A stretch of 64,000 bases of DNA from an uncultured cyanobacterium (lineage in GTDB: Bacteria > Cyanobacteriota > Cyanobacteriia > PCC-6307 > Cyanobiaceae): the NCBI GenBank assembly GCA_903935205.1, contig CAIZQU010000057.1:49001-113000 (forward strand), given 5' to 3'. The notes under the pieces are model-generated. The model did no database searches. It had not been told where the DNA came from and worked only from the letters and a program-made list of their open reading frames with translations. How positions within the stretch are numbered: position 1 is the first letter of the stretch; the number at the start of each line of letters is the position of its first letter. The position numbers and the translations under genes were made by a program. This document shows positions 16,829-25,317 of the stretch, piece after piece.

Positions 16829-17752
16829 TCAGCCTCGGGCCAGGGGATGAACCGGGAAAGGTTCGGCTGGGGTGTTCAGCAGGCTATGGGCCGTGGTGAA
16901 ACCCGCCAGATCGGCCTCCATCCGCAACACCGCTTCAAACAGCTTGGGCTTCCATGGCAACAGCGGCGCCGCCAGCAGGTGGAACAGGGCCGCGGGAACG
17001 GGCAACAGCCGGCAACGACCGGCCCGGTCGCGCGGATTCTGCAGCCTGGCATCCGCCTGCAGGCGTTCCAGCATGGCGGTGTAAGTCAGGGTGTCGTCAC
17101 CGCCGAGGGCCAGGGGACCGTCCCAGCGCTCGGGCTGGTCGGCCAACAGCAGGCTCACCGCCGCGAGCTGGCGGGCATGGATCGGTTGCCGCAGCCCGGT
17201 GCGGGAGGGGAGGGGAAGAACCGGCAGCCGGCCCATCAACGTCAGCAGCACGCTCAGGTTCCGATCCCGATAGCCGCCGGCTTCGCCGTAGATCAGGGTG
17301 GGCCGGATGATCCGGCAGGGAATGGCCAGGGCCTGGCAGGCCTCCTCCAGGGTCGTCTCGGCCTGCCGCAGACGCCGCACCAGGGCCTGGTCATCGGCAT
17401 TGGCGGCGAAGCGTTTGGTCAGCACCGATGAGGAGGAGCAGGCCACCACGGCTTTGGGTCGATCGCTGGCGGCGGCGCCCCGCGCCCCGGTGCCCTGCAG
17501 CAGCCCGGCCAGGAAAGGCGCCAGATGCCAGAGCGGTGCGAAGCTGATGATCACGCCCCCCAGCGGCAGGCCAGGTGGCGGCGGGGCGGTTAGGTCCGTC
17601 GCCACAAAGCGCTCCGCTGCCAGGTCTGGGGGGCAGCGCCTGCCTAGAACCCGCAGCTCCCTTGCGCTAGCCAGGTCGCGCAGGGCGGCGCCGCTTGGGG
17701 TGCTGGCGCCGAACAGCAGGATCGGCGGGCTTGAATCGGTGGGAGGGGCCAT
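16829..17752 (-). CDS. NAD(P)-dependent epimerase/dehydratase-like protein (extended SDR)
   Basis: 307 residues with a Rossmann start 'ILLFGASTPSG', an SSSS strand end ('VVACSSSSVLTKRF'), and 'IPCRIIRPTLIYGEAGG', the usual order in nucleoside-diphosphate-sugar epimerases. The YxxxK catalytic Tyr is not clear: the stretch after the Ser segment reads ADDQALVRRLRQAET, without a Tyr. It may therefore be a reductase-like or inactive relative. It sits 2 bases before the end of a glycosyltransferase gene and 6 bases before the DUF218 gene. A role in modifying a sugar nucleotide or lipid-linked sugar is inferred. Confidence 0.7.
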   Translation of the reverse strand: MAPPTDSSPPILLFGASTPSGAALRDLASARELRVLGRRCPPDLAAERFVATDLTAPPPPGLPLGGVIISFAPLWHLAPFLAGLLQGTGARGAAASDRPKAVVACSSSSVLTKRFAANADDQALVRRLRQAETTLEEACQALAIPCRIIRPTLIYGEAGGYRDRNLSVLLTLMGRLPVLPLPSRTGLRQPIHARQLAAVSLLLADQPERWDGPLALGGDDTLTYTAMLERLQADARLQNPRDRAGRCRLLPVPAALFHLLAAPLLPWKPKLFEAVLRMEADLAGFTTAHSLLNTPAEPFPVHPLARG

Positions 17753-17754
17753 GG

Positions 17755-18561
17755 TCAGGGGAGTGCCGGAGCGAAGCGGCTCAGCAGCCGCTGGCCGTAG
17801 CGAAGCCCGTAGGCCAGGGGCCAGATCGGGCCGAAGGCGTCCCGATAGGCCCGCCGCACCTCGGCCAGGCGCCTGGCGGTCTGCTGGCCGCTGATCCCGC
17901 CGTCACCCATGTGCACCAGCTCCATCTCACTGCGAAGAACCCGCAGATCGGGCCAACGTGAAAGCCGAAGAAAGTAGTCGAGGTCAGCGGATAAACGGAA
18001 CCCATCGCGGTAGACGGCCTCGCGCCGCCGGGCACCGGGGCCGATCAGTGTGGCCTGGTGGGGGGGGGTGGAGCCGAGCAGCAGGGAGCGGCGGTAGGAG
18101 TGGCGCCAATGAAAGGCGGTGCGCCGCCCGGGCCGCTGGCTGCCGTCAGGCTCCAGGCGGAAGTAACGGCCGCTGGTGACCAGCAGGTCCGGGGCCTGGC
18201 CATCGCTGAGGACCCGATCCAGGAGGGCCTGGGCCTCAGCGAAAACCTCCGGATCGGCCGCCCAATCGTCGCTGCCCCAGAACAGCAGCCAGTCGTGGGG
18301 GCCAGCCAGGCTGAAACCCTGGTTCATCGCCCCGAAAATGCCTTGGAAGCGGGCCTCCTGCGGGCGCCAGCTGAAACGGCTGTCGCGGCGGCAGAGGGCC
18401 TCGAGCCAGGCGGGGGTTTCGCCGTCGCTGGAGGCATCGATGAAGCAGGCCTGCCAGTGCTGCAGGGTCTGCCCCTGCAGGGAGGCGACGAGACGCCCGA
18501 GCAGGCGGTGGCTGTCGCGGGTGGGCACGATCAGCCGGATCGTCGCGACCTGCTCGTGCAT
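17755..18561 (-). CDS. Glycosyltransferase family 2
   Basis: 268 residues with the GT-A order: 'IRLIVPTRDS' (8-17), 'FIDASSDGETP' (40-50) and the metal-binding 'WGSDDW' (95-100). A later conserved part, 'GFRLSADLDYFLRLSRWP', resembles family members that use the DxD plus a downstream ED/ADLD. No membrane segments. Its start shares one base with the stop of the carbamoyltransferase gene, and it ends 2 bases before the epimerase gene. Donor and acceptor cannot be read from the sequence. Confidence 0.88.
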   Translation of the reverse strand: MHEQVATIRLIVPTRDSHRLLGRLVASLQGQTLQHWQACFIDASSDGETPAWLEALCRRDSRFSWRPQEARFQGIFGAMNQGFSLAGPHDWLLFWGSDDWAADPEVFAEAQALLDRVLSDGQAPDLLVTSGRYFRLEPDGSQRPGRRTAFHWRHSYRRSLLLGSTPPHQATLIGPGARRREAVYRDGFRLSADLDYFLRLSRWPDLRVLRSEMELVHMGDGGISGQQTARRLAEVRRAYRDAFGPIWPLAYGLRYGQRLLSRFAPALP

Positions 18562-20312
18562 CAGCCCTGGCGGCGGATCAACATCGGGCCAAGCACCAGC
18601 ACGTCCATGCGGGTGCGCAGGAAGCAGTCGAGGGCCTGGTCCGGCGAGCAGACGATCGGTTCGTTTTCGTTGAAGGAGGTGTTCAACACCATCGGCACGC
18701 CGGTGAGCGATTCGAAGGCGCGGATCAACTGGTAATAACGGCCGTTTTCGGCTTCGCTCACCGTCTGCAGTCGGCCGGTGCCATCCACGTGGGTCACTGC
18801 CGGAATCAGGGCGCGCTTCTCAGCCCGGATCGGATACACCTGCATCATGAACGGCACATCGCCATCCCGTTCAAACCAGGTCGGCACCGCTTCGCGCAGC
18901 ACCGAGGGGGCAAAGGGTCGGAACGATTCGCGCCGCTTGATCTTGAGATTGAGGATATCCTTCATATCAGCGCGGCGCGGATCTCCGAGGATCGAGCGGT
19001 GGCCCAGAGCCCTCGGGCCCCATTCCATGCGGCCATCAAACCAACCGATCACCAGACCATCGGCGATGGCGGCCGCCACCCTCGAACAGAGCTCGGATTC
19101 CGCGGGCCGCTCGATCGTGCAACCCGCTTCCGCAAGGGCGGCGGCCCGGGCCGGCTCAGCCAGCAGGGCTTCGATGGAGGCCGCTGAGGCTTCGCTGCCC
19201 AGATAGGCCTGGCGCATCGGTTCGCAGCGACGGTTGCCGAGGCGATGCCAGACCTCCAGGGCACAGCCGAGGGCACCGCCGGCATCACCGGCGGCCGCCT
19301 GGACGTAGACCTTTTCGAACGGTGTTGACACGGTGATCTTGCCGTTGGCCACCGAATTGGCCCCACAGCCGCCGGCCACGCACACGGCCGGTACCGGATG
19401 GAGGCGGTGCAGGGCATTGAGGAGGTGAAAGAAGGCTTCCTCGTACATCACCTGGGCGGAACGGGCGATGTCCTTGTGGTGTTGCTCCAGGGGTTGATCG
19501 GGCCGTCGCGCGGGCCCGAGCAGGGACTCCAGAGCAGGACTCCAGTGCTGTCCCACCGTGGGGATGCCGTGGCTCCACTGGTGGGGCAGGTTCTGGCCGG
19601 CGTGCTGGAACCAGGTGAGATCGAGGCGGTAGGTGCCGTCGGGCTGAAGCCGGACGATGCGGCGCATCGCCTCCATCTGGGTGGGTTGGCCGTAGGGAGC
19701 CAGACCCATCACTTTGTACTCGTCGCCGTAGTGGGGAAAGCCGAGGAACTGGGTGATCGCTGTGTAGAAGGCCCCCAGGGAATGGGGGAACCAGATCTGA
19801 CCGTCGATGCTCAGTTCACTGCCGCGGCCGAAGCCCCAGGCGCCGCTGGAGAAATCGCCGAATCCATCCACCGAGACCACCGCTGCCTCCTCAAAGGGCG
19901 AGGCGAAGAAGGCGGATGCCAGGTGGGAGCGATGGTGCTCCACGAAATGGAGCTCAGCTCGCACCCTCTGACCCGGAAAAGCCGTGGCCAGTTGCTGGGG
20001 GAGACCGGCCCGTTCGCGTTTATTGCGCCAGCGGGCCAGCAGAAAGCGCGGATCGGGCCGGCTGAGGGCGGTATAGAGCAACTTGCGCCAGCGGTGGGCG
20101 CCGGGCAGGGCGTTGATGGCGATGTGATCAACGTCCTCCAACGTCACCCCCGCGTCGGCCAGACACCAGGCGATCGCCTCGCTGGGAAATCCCGCCCAGT
20201 GCTTGATGCGCCGAAAGCGTTCCTCTTCAGCGGCACCGAGAATGCGTCCGTCCCGGATCAGGGCGGCGGCCGCATCGGCATGAAAAGCGTTGATTCCGAG
20301 GATGAGTGTCAT
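18561..20312 (-). CDS. NodU/CmcH-type carbamoyltransferase
   Basis: These enzymes transfer a carbamoyl group from carbamoyl phosphate, through carbamoyl-AMP, to a hydroxyl of a sugar or antibiotic. The ATG at 20312 (583 residues) overlaps the asnB stop in an ATGA and begins 'MTLILGINAFHADAAAALI', the normal family start. The N-terminal YrdC/Kae1-like domain has 'AAEEERFRRIKHWAGFP', the metal ligands in 'EHHRSHLASAFFASPF', and 'VVSVDGFGDFSSG'. The C-terminal domain has 'GRMEWGPRALGHRSIL' and 'LNTSFNENEPIV'. It probably decorates the exported polysaccharide. Confidence 0.95.
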   Translation of the reverse strand: MTLILGINAFHADAAAALIRDGRILGAAEEERFRRIKHWAGFPSEAIAWCLADAGVTLEDVDHIAINALPGAHRWRKLLYTALSRPDPRFLLARWRNKRERAGLPQQLATAFPGQRVRAELHFVEHHRSHLASAFFASPFEEAAVVSVDGFGDFSSGAWGFGRGSELSIDGQIWFPHSLGAFYTAITQFLGFPHYGDEYKVMGLAPYGQPTQMEAMRRIVRLQPDGTYRLDLTWFQHAGQNLPHQWSHGIPTVGQHWSPALESLLGPARRPDQPLEQHHKDIARSAQVMYEEAFFHLLNALHRLHPVPAVCVAGGCGANSVANGKITVSTPFEKVYVQAAAGDAGGALGCALEVWHRLGNRRCEPMRQAYLGSEASAASIEALLAEPARAAALAEAGCTIERPAESELCSRVAAAIADGLVIGWFDGRMEWGPRALGHRSILGDPRRADMKDILNLKIKRRESFRPFAPSVLREAVPTWFERDGDVPFMMQVYPIRAEKRALIPAVTHVDGTGRLQTVSEAENGRYYQLIRAFESLTGVPMVLNTSFNENEPIVCSPDQALDCFLRTRMDVLVLGPMLIRRQG

Positions 20313-22141
20313 GAGGGTTGCAGCTCGATCTCCAGGTGAGTGCGAAGCCAGGAAGCCAGAACCATCAGGTTCCAACGCCGATACCAGGGCCTCAGATCAA
20401 GACCGTCCGGGGTGGAGGGTACCCCCAGATCGAGACCGCTGGAGGGATCATCGAGCCAGAGCTGGAAGGGGAACCTGAAACCCTGCTTCGGGCGATTGAG
20501 GAACCATGCCGGCAGTTCCGGCACGCTGGCCTGAAGCAGGGCCTTGCCAGGGGCCAGGCGCAACTCCGGGGCCACCACCGCCAGCCGCCGCTGCAGGGTG
20601 GCATCGACGAACGGAATCCGCAGCTCCAGGGCGTGGGCCATGGCCATCACATCGCTGTCGGGCAGGAGCTGGTTGCGCAGGTAGCGGCAGCCCTCCAGCC
20701 AGGCCACCCCATCGGCTTCCGCCAGTGAGGAAGGCGGTTCCTCGGCCGCAGCCGCGGCCTCCAAGGCGGGGGCTGCCGCGCTGGCCAGACCCCAGTGCCG
20801 CAGCAGTCGACTCACCTCCGGCGGTGTGAACTGGCCCCGCAGGCAGCGGTGGGCCGCCTGCAGGGAGGGGGGCTGGGACAGCAGGGTGGCCAATCGCTGG
20901 CGACGCTGATCGCCTCCTCCGGGGGTGCGGGACAGCAGCGCCGCCGCAGGACCGGCGAGGGGGCCGAGGCGTCGCCGCCAACGCCGTAGCCGAGGCACGG
21001 TGCGGAAGCTGGGATAACCGCCGAACAGTTCATCCCCTCCCAGTCCGGAGAGGGCCACCTTCAGGCCGCAGTCACTGGCCAGACGGGAGACACACCAGGT
21101 GTTGAAGCCATCGATCGAGGGCTGGTCCTGGCTGGCCAGGAAGTCGGGTAACCATTGGCGGGCCTGGCTGGCCTGCAGGGTGAGGGGAGTGTGTTGGGCT
21201 CCGAACAGAGCCGCCACCTGGGCCGCCGGTGCCGATTCGTCGAAGCCTTCGGCGCCGGGGTCATCGAAGCCGATCGTGAAACTGTGCAGACCCGGAGGAG
21301 CCAGGGCCAGCAGAGCGGCCGAATCGAGGCCGGCGCTGAGGAACAGCCCCACGGGCACATCGCTGACCAGATGGGCCGTGACCGAATCGCGCAGGGCTTC
21401 CCGGCAGAGGGCCACCGCGGCATCCCGGTCGTCGACGGTGGGGCCGCTGGCGGCGGCATCGCCCTGGAGCAGGGCCTCGGGCAGGGGCTGCCAGGGGCGG
21501 ATCGTGATGCTGCCGTTCTGCCAGCGGAGCCAGTGGCCGGCGGCCAGGCGCCGAACCCCCTCCACCAGGGTGGCCGGTTCCGGCACCGAGCCGCTGGCCA
21601 GATAGGCGGCGATCGCCGTCGGATCAACCCGCCGGGGCACCCGACCACTGCGCAGCAGCGCCCGCAGTTCGGAGGCGAAGGCCAGTTCGCCGCCCTCGCC
21701 CTGCCACACATACAGCGGCTTGATGCCGTGGGGGTCGCGGGCCAGCAGTGCCGTTCCGGTCTGGGTGTCGAACAGGGCGAAGGCGAACATTCCTCGCAGC
21801 GCAGCCAGGCCATCGGTGCCGCGGCTGGCCATCCAGGCCAGAAGCACCTCGGTGTCGCCGCTGCCGCGGAAGCGATGGCCCTCCGCTTCGAGACGGGAGC
21901 GCAGGAGGTTGTGGTTGTAAATCTCGCCGTTGAACACCAGTTTCCAGCGGCCGCAGGCCGAGGCCATCGGCTGGTGGCCGCTGGGGGAGAGATCGAGGAT
22001 GGCCAGACGGGTATGGACCAGGCAGTTGCTGGCGTCGGACCAGACCCCGTGATCATCGGGTCCGCGATGGGCCAGGGCCGGCAGCACCCGCGCAGGGAAA
22101 TCAGCGGGTTCAGCCCCGATCAGACCGGCAATGCCGCACAT
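20309..22141 (-). CDS. asnB: Asparagine synthase-like amidotransferase (glutamine-hydrolysing)
   Basis: 610 residues. The class II glutaminase domain is intact: Met followed by the nucleophilic Cys2 (MCGIAG), then 'AHRGPDDHG', 'RLAILDLSPSGHQP' and 'FNGEIYNH'. The synthetase domain has a PP-loop 'LFLSAGLDSAALL', where Ala replaces the second position of the usual SGG, a variant common in polysaccharide-locus AsnB proteins, and 'LSGLGGDELFGGY'. In such loci it may amidate a sugar acid or similar group rather than make free asparagine. It overlaps the carbamoyltransferase gene by 4 bases and lies 1 base from the upstream GT4 gene. Confidence 0.93.
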   Translation of the reverse strand: MCGIAGLIGAEPADFPARVLPALAHRGPDDHGVWSDASNCLVHTRLAILDLSPSGHQPMASACGRWKLVFNGEIYNHNLLRSRLEAEGHRFRGSGDTEVLLAWMASRGTDGLAALRGMFAFALFDTQTGTALLARDPHGIKPLYVWQGEGGELAFASELRALLRSGRVPRRVDPTAIAAYLASGSVPEPATLVEGVRRLAAGHWLRWQNGSITIRPWQPLPEALLQGDAAASGPTVDDRDAAVALCREALRDSVTAHLVSDVPVGLFLSAGLDSAALLALAPPGLHSFTIGFDDPGAEGFDESAPAAQVAALFGAQHTPLTLQASQARQWLPDFLASQDQPSIDGFNTWCVSRLASDCGLKVALSGLGGDELFGGYPSFRTVPRLRRWRRRLGPLAGPAAALLSRTPGGGDQRRQRLATLLSQPPSLQAAHRCLRGQFTPPEVSRLLRHWGLASAAAPALEAAAAAEEPPSSLAEADGVAWLEGCRYLRNQLLPDSDVMAMAHALELRIPFVDATLQRRLAVVAPELRLAPGKALLQASVPELPAWFLNRPKQGFRFPFQLWLDDPSSGLDLGVPSTPDGLDLRPWYRRWNLMVLASWLRTHLEIELQPS

Positions 22142-22142
22142 C

Positions 22143-23369
22143 TCAGCCCACCTCCACGGGGGTGGGCACGCTTTCGGGCCAGAGGGAGGTCAGCTGGCGG
22201 CGGAACACCTCCCGGGCCACCGGGGGGCTGGCATGGCGTTCCACCCAGGCCAGGGCGGCGGCGGCCATCCGCTGGCGGCGAGGGCGATCGGCGGCGATGG
22301 CGCTGATCGCGGCGGCCATGGCGGTGGGATCGCTGTCGACCAGGGCGCCGGTCTGATCCTCCAGCACGAAATCCTCCGGGCCACCGCAGCGGCTGCTGAC
22401 CACCGGCACACCGCAGGCCATCGCCTCCAGGGCCGCGATGCAGAGACCCTCCTGATGGGAGGGGATCACGAACAGGTCGAGGCTCTGCAGGAGGGCCGCC
22501 AGCTGGGGGGCGGCCAAGGGCGGATGGCAGTGAACATTCGCCGTGATGCCCAGGGCCTCCAGCAGAGGGACCACCACGTCCCGGTCGCGTTCACCGGCCA
22601 GGTGCAGTTCCACGGGCCGCCCCTGGTCGAGGAGCTGTCGCACCGCCGCCAGCAGCAGGTTGATGTTCTTGCGAGGATCGCCGAAGCGCCCGGTGAAGCC
22701 GAGACGCCAGGGCACCGTGGCCGCAGGGTCAGGATGAAAGATGGCGGTGTTGACCGGCATCACCAGAACGGCATCCATCGGCCGGCCGGCGATCGCCTCG
22801 AGGGCGCGAGCGGTGTAACCGCTCAGGGCCATCACCCGTCCCTGGGGTGCCCGCAGCACCGATCGCTCCAGACGGCGCAGCACCGGGGCATTGCAGTGGC
22901 GGTCGAGCAGGCGCCGGGGGCCACTGAAGCCGGCCACGCGGTTGGCCCGGTCGGCTTCCCAGGGGGTGGCGACCCAGGCGAGGAAGGGCAGACCCAGGCG
23001 GGCGTAGGGGGTGGCGCACAGGGGATTGCCCGTGACCGAGAGGTGAAGGGAGCAGGAGGCGATCAGCTCACGCCAGCCGCGCCGTGGCAGGTAGTGGGTG
23101 AATTCCAGTTCTGGAAGCCAGCATCCCAACCCGTGGCCTTCATGGTTCCCGTAGGCCGCCTGGATGGTGCTGCCGGGTCGCCGGCCCAGGGGGACGGCCG
23201 GCAGGGGCACGGAAAGATGGCGATGTTGGCTCCAGGGGGCGTACCAGGCGAAGACCGGCTCGATGCCCATCTCCTCCAGCAGGCCCGATATGCAGCGGGT
23301 CATCGTCGGTACACCACCATCCACGGGTTCGATGGTGGTGATCAGGGCCCTCCGGCGAGAACGGCTCAT
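22143..23369 (-). CDS. Glycosyltransferase family 4
   Basis: 408 residues with a GT-B layout. 'GFTGRFGDPRKNINLLL' (224-240) begins the C-terminal donor-binding domain, and the retaining EX7E motif is 'HQEGLCIAALEAMACG' (305-320; Glu307 and Glu315), followed by 'PVVSSRCGGPEDFV'. The N-terminal domain has a Gly-rich start 'EPVDGGVPTMTRCISGLL'. No membrane segment. It overlaps the upstream epimerase gene by 4 bases. The sugar transferred is unknown. Confidence 0.92.
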   Translation of the reverse strand: MSRSRRRALITTIEPVDGGVPTMTRCISGLLEEMGIEPVFAWYAPWSQHRHLSVPLPAVPLGRRPGSTIQAAYGNHEGHGLGCWLPELEFTHYLPRRGWRELIASCSLHLSVTGNPLCATPYARLGLPFLAWVATPWEADRANRVAGFSGPRRLLDRHCNAPVLRRLERSVLRAPQGRVMALSGYTARALEAIAGRPMDAVLVMPVNTAIFHPDPAATVPWRLGFTGRFGDPRKNINLLLAAVRQLLDQGRPVELHLAGERDRDVVVPLLEALGITANVHCHPPLAAPQLAALLQSLDLFVIPSHQEGLCIAALEAMACGVPVVSSRCGGPEDFVLEDQTGALVDSDPTAMAAAISAIAADRPRRQRMAAAALAWVERHASPPVAREVFRRQLTSLWPESVPTPVEVG

Positions 23370-24400
23370 CCCGGCAGCGCATCAAAGAGTTCGCGGTTCT
23401 CCCGCACCCAGCGAATCAGGTCACGCACCCCGGCGTCGACCCGGATTTCCGGCGTCCAGTTCAGCTGTTGCTGGGCCTTGCGGATATCACAGATGAACAC
23501 AGGTTGATCACCGGGACGGGTGGCTCCGAACGCCGGCGTGATGCTGATGGAAAGTTCCTCCTCGAGAAAGGCGAGCAGGTCGCGCAGGCAAAGGGTGTTG
23601 GTGGGACCGCCCCCGATGTTGAAGGCCTGACCACTCACCTGATCGCGGTGGGTCCAGGCGGCCTCGTAGGCGCGGGCGAGGTCCTGCACATTCAGCACAT
23701 CGCGGGTCTGCCAGCCATCGCCATAGAGGGTGATCGGCTTGCCGAGCAGGGCGGCAATGCTGAACCAGGCCACCCAGCCCTGGTCTTCGATGCCGAACTG
23801 ACGGATGCCGTAGATGCAGGACTGGCGGAAACTGCAGGTCTTCAGGTCGTAGATGCGGGCGTAGTCGATCGTGTACTGGTCGGCTACACCTTTGGAGCAG
23901 CCATAGGGAGAGTGGAAATCGAGGGGCTGATCCTCCGGAACTCCATGGGGAAGGTTGACGAAGGCGTAGCCGTGCTCCTGGCGCTGGACGGGTACGGTTT
24001 CCATGCCGCCATAAACCTTGTTGGTCGAGGCGTAGAGCACAAAGGCCTCAGGAGCCCGCAGGCGGACGGCCTCCATGACATTGAAGCTGCCGGCGGCATT
24101 GATCTCAAAATCCTCGCGGGGATTGAGATAGGAGGTGGTCACCGCGACCTGGGCTGCCAGATGCAGGACCATGTCAGGGCGGCAGCTGCCAACGATGTCG
24201 GCGAGGGCCTCACCATCACGGATATCCGCTTTGTGGAAGCGAACCTCGGGGCACTTCTGCTGAAGCCAACTCAGATTTCGTTCGGTTCCCCGTCGAGAAA
24301 GATTGTCGAGGATCGACACATCCCAACCGCGTTCAGCAAAGTGAACGGCTGTGTTGGTGCCGATGAAGCCGGCTCCGCCGGTGATCAGGATCGAAGCCAT
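23366..24400 (-). CDS. CDP-paratose 2-epimerase-like nucleotide-sugar epimerase
   Basis: 344 residues from the ATG at 24400. It has the Rossmann start 'ILITGGAGFIGTNTA', 'LHLAAQVAVTTS', and the SDR catalytic pair in 'HSPYGCSKGVADQY' (YxxxK). The segments 'ASTNKVYGG', 'SCIYGIRQFGIEDQGWVAWF' and 'ITLYGDGWQTRDVL' are the pattern I associate with CDP-paratose/CDP-tyvelose 2-epimerases rather than with RmlB or GalE. No CDP-glucose 4,6-dehydratase (RfbG) is in the window, so the substrate may differ. The frame is open far upstream, but that part is low-complexity shadow of the neighbouring GT2 gene. Confidence 0.82.
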   Translation of the reverse strand: MASILITGGAGFIGTNTAVHFAERGWDVSILDNLSRRGTERNLSWLQQKCPEVRFHKADIRDGEALADIVGSCRPDMVLHLAAQVAVTTSYLNPREDFEINAAGSFNVMEAVRLRAPEAFVLYASTNKVYGGMETVPVQRQEHGYAFVNLPHGVPEDQPLDFHSPYGCSKGVADQYTIDYARIYDLKTCSFRQSCIYGIRQFGIEDQGWVAWFSIAALLGKPITLYGDGWQTRDVLNVQDLARAYEAAWTHRDQVSGQAFNIGGGPTNTLCLRDLLAFLEEELSISITPAFGATRPGDQPVFICDIRKAQQQLNWTPEIRVDAGVRDLIRWVRENRELFDALPG

Positions 24401-24453
24401 CGATCGGTTCGTAATCTCAAGGGGAGGTTGTGATGATGCGAGCCTAAGCGTGC

Positions 24454-25317
24454 TCAGGGCGAATCCCTGGCGCTCGGGTCCAGATCCCTGCCTGCTCCTT
24501 GGGCACGCAGCATCGCGCGCCTTCGGCTTTTCTCTTCCCGCAGCAGCAACAACAGCAGCAGTTCGGCATAGGTGCGCTGCAGGGCATAGGTCAGGCCGGC
24601 GGCACCGTCGAGCAGGCCGCCCCGCCCCACCAGGCAGACCACCAGAGCGGCCAGGGGGGCCAGGGGAGTGTGGCGGCGAAGCCTGTCGACCGGCGAGAGT
24701 TGGCTGGCTGGCGTGTCGAGGAGATTGGCGGCTTCGATCGTGAGATAGCGCTGCTGAGAGGCAAGCCAGCGGGCGAGGGGTTTGCGATCGTCGTGGAGGA
24801 TGGCGATGCTCAGGGGGGCCACCGGACCATGGAGAACGATCCGATGGCCATGGCCCTCGTTGTGGTAGCGGCCGAGGCGGGTGCGGTACAGGCAGGTGCG
24901 TGGTGGCAGCAGGGAGCCCCGCAAAGGCTGACCGTCGATGCAGTAGCGGAAGGGCAACGCGTAGCCAGCCAGCCCTTCGCGATCGGCCCGGGCAATCAGG
25001 CTCGGCATGGCAGCGGCCAGCGCTGCGGGAACGCCGTAATCGGCATCGAGGCTGAGCACCCAGTCGCTGCGGATCTGGTCCAGACCGAAATTGCACTGCT
25101 CGGCAAAGCTATCGAAGCGGCGCTGAATCACCCGAACATTGGCATGGGCAGCCAGCACCTGAAGGGTGCCATCCGTGCTGCCACTGTCGATCACGACGAC
25201 CTCAGGAATCCAGTCCAGGGTGCGAAGGGTGCGTTCGATGTTCGCGATTTCATTGAAGCTGATCAGCAGGGCGCTCAGGGGCAGTTCGACCGCTGAGGAG
25301 GTGCTGGATGCCCTCAT
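24454..25317 (-). CDS. Glycosyltransferase family 2, WaaE/KdtX-like
   Basis: 287 residues from the ATG at 25317, which overlaps the stop of the polymerase gene in an ATGA. The GT-A signature runs 'SALLISFNEIANIERTL' (15-31), 'VVIDSGSTDGT' (41-51) and 'DWVLSLDADYGVP' (85-97, DAD being the metal site). This order is typical of LPS-core glucosyltransferase WaaE and relatives. The C-terminal region has 'YLTIEAANLL' and two hydrophobic stretches (about 205-250) that may touch the membrane. A 53-base gap before the next gene is one of the few breaks in this run. Confidence 0.9.
   Translation of the reverse strand: MRASSTSSAVELPLSALLISFNEIANIERTLRTLDWIPEVVVIDSGSTDGTLQVLAAHANVRVIQRRFDSFAEQCNFGLDQIRSDWVLSLDADYGVPAALAAAMPSLIARADREGLAGYALPFRYCIDGQPLRGSLLPPRTCLYRTRLGRYHNEGHGHRIVLHGPVAPLSIAILHDDRKPLARWLASQQRYLTIEAANLLDTPASQLSPVDRLRRHTPLAPLAALVVCLVGRGGLLDGAAGLTYALQRTYAELLLLLLLREEKSRRRAMLRAQGAGRDLDPSARDSP

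Noticed and set aside
23366..25096. 576-codon frame read as one long epimerase
   Set aside because: Only the part from 24400 is epimerase; the upstream Pro/Arg/Ser-rich part is a shadow of the GT2 gene on the same strand in another frame.
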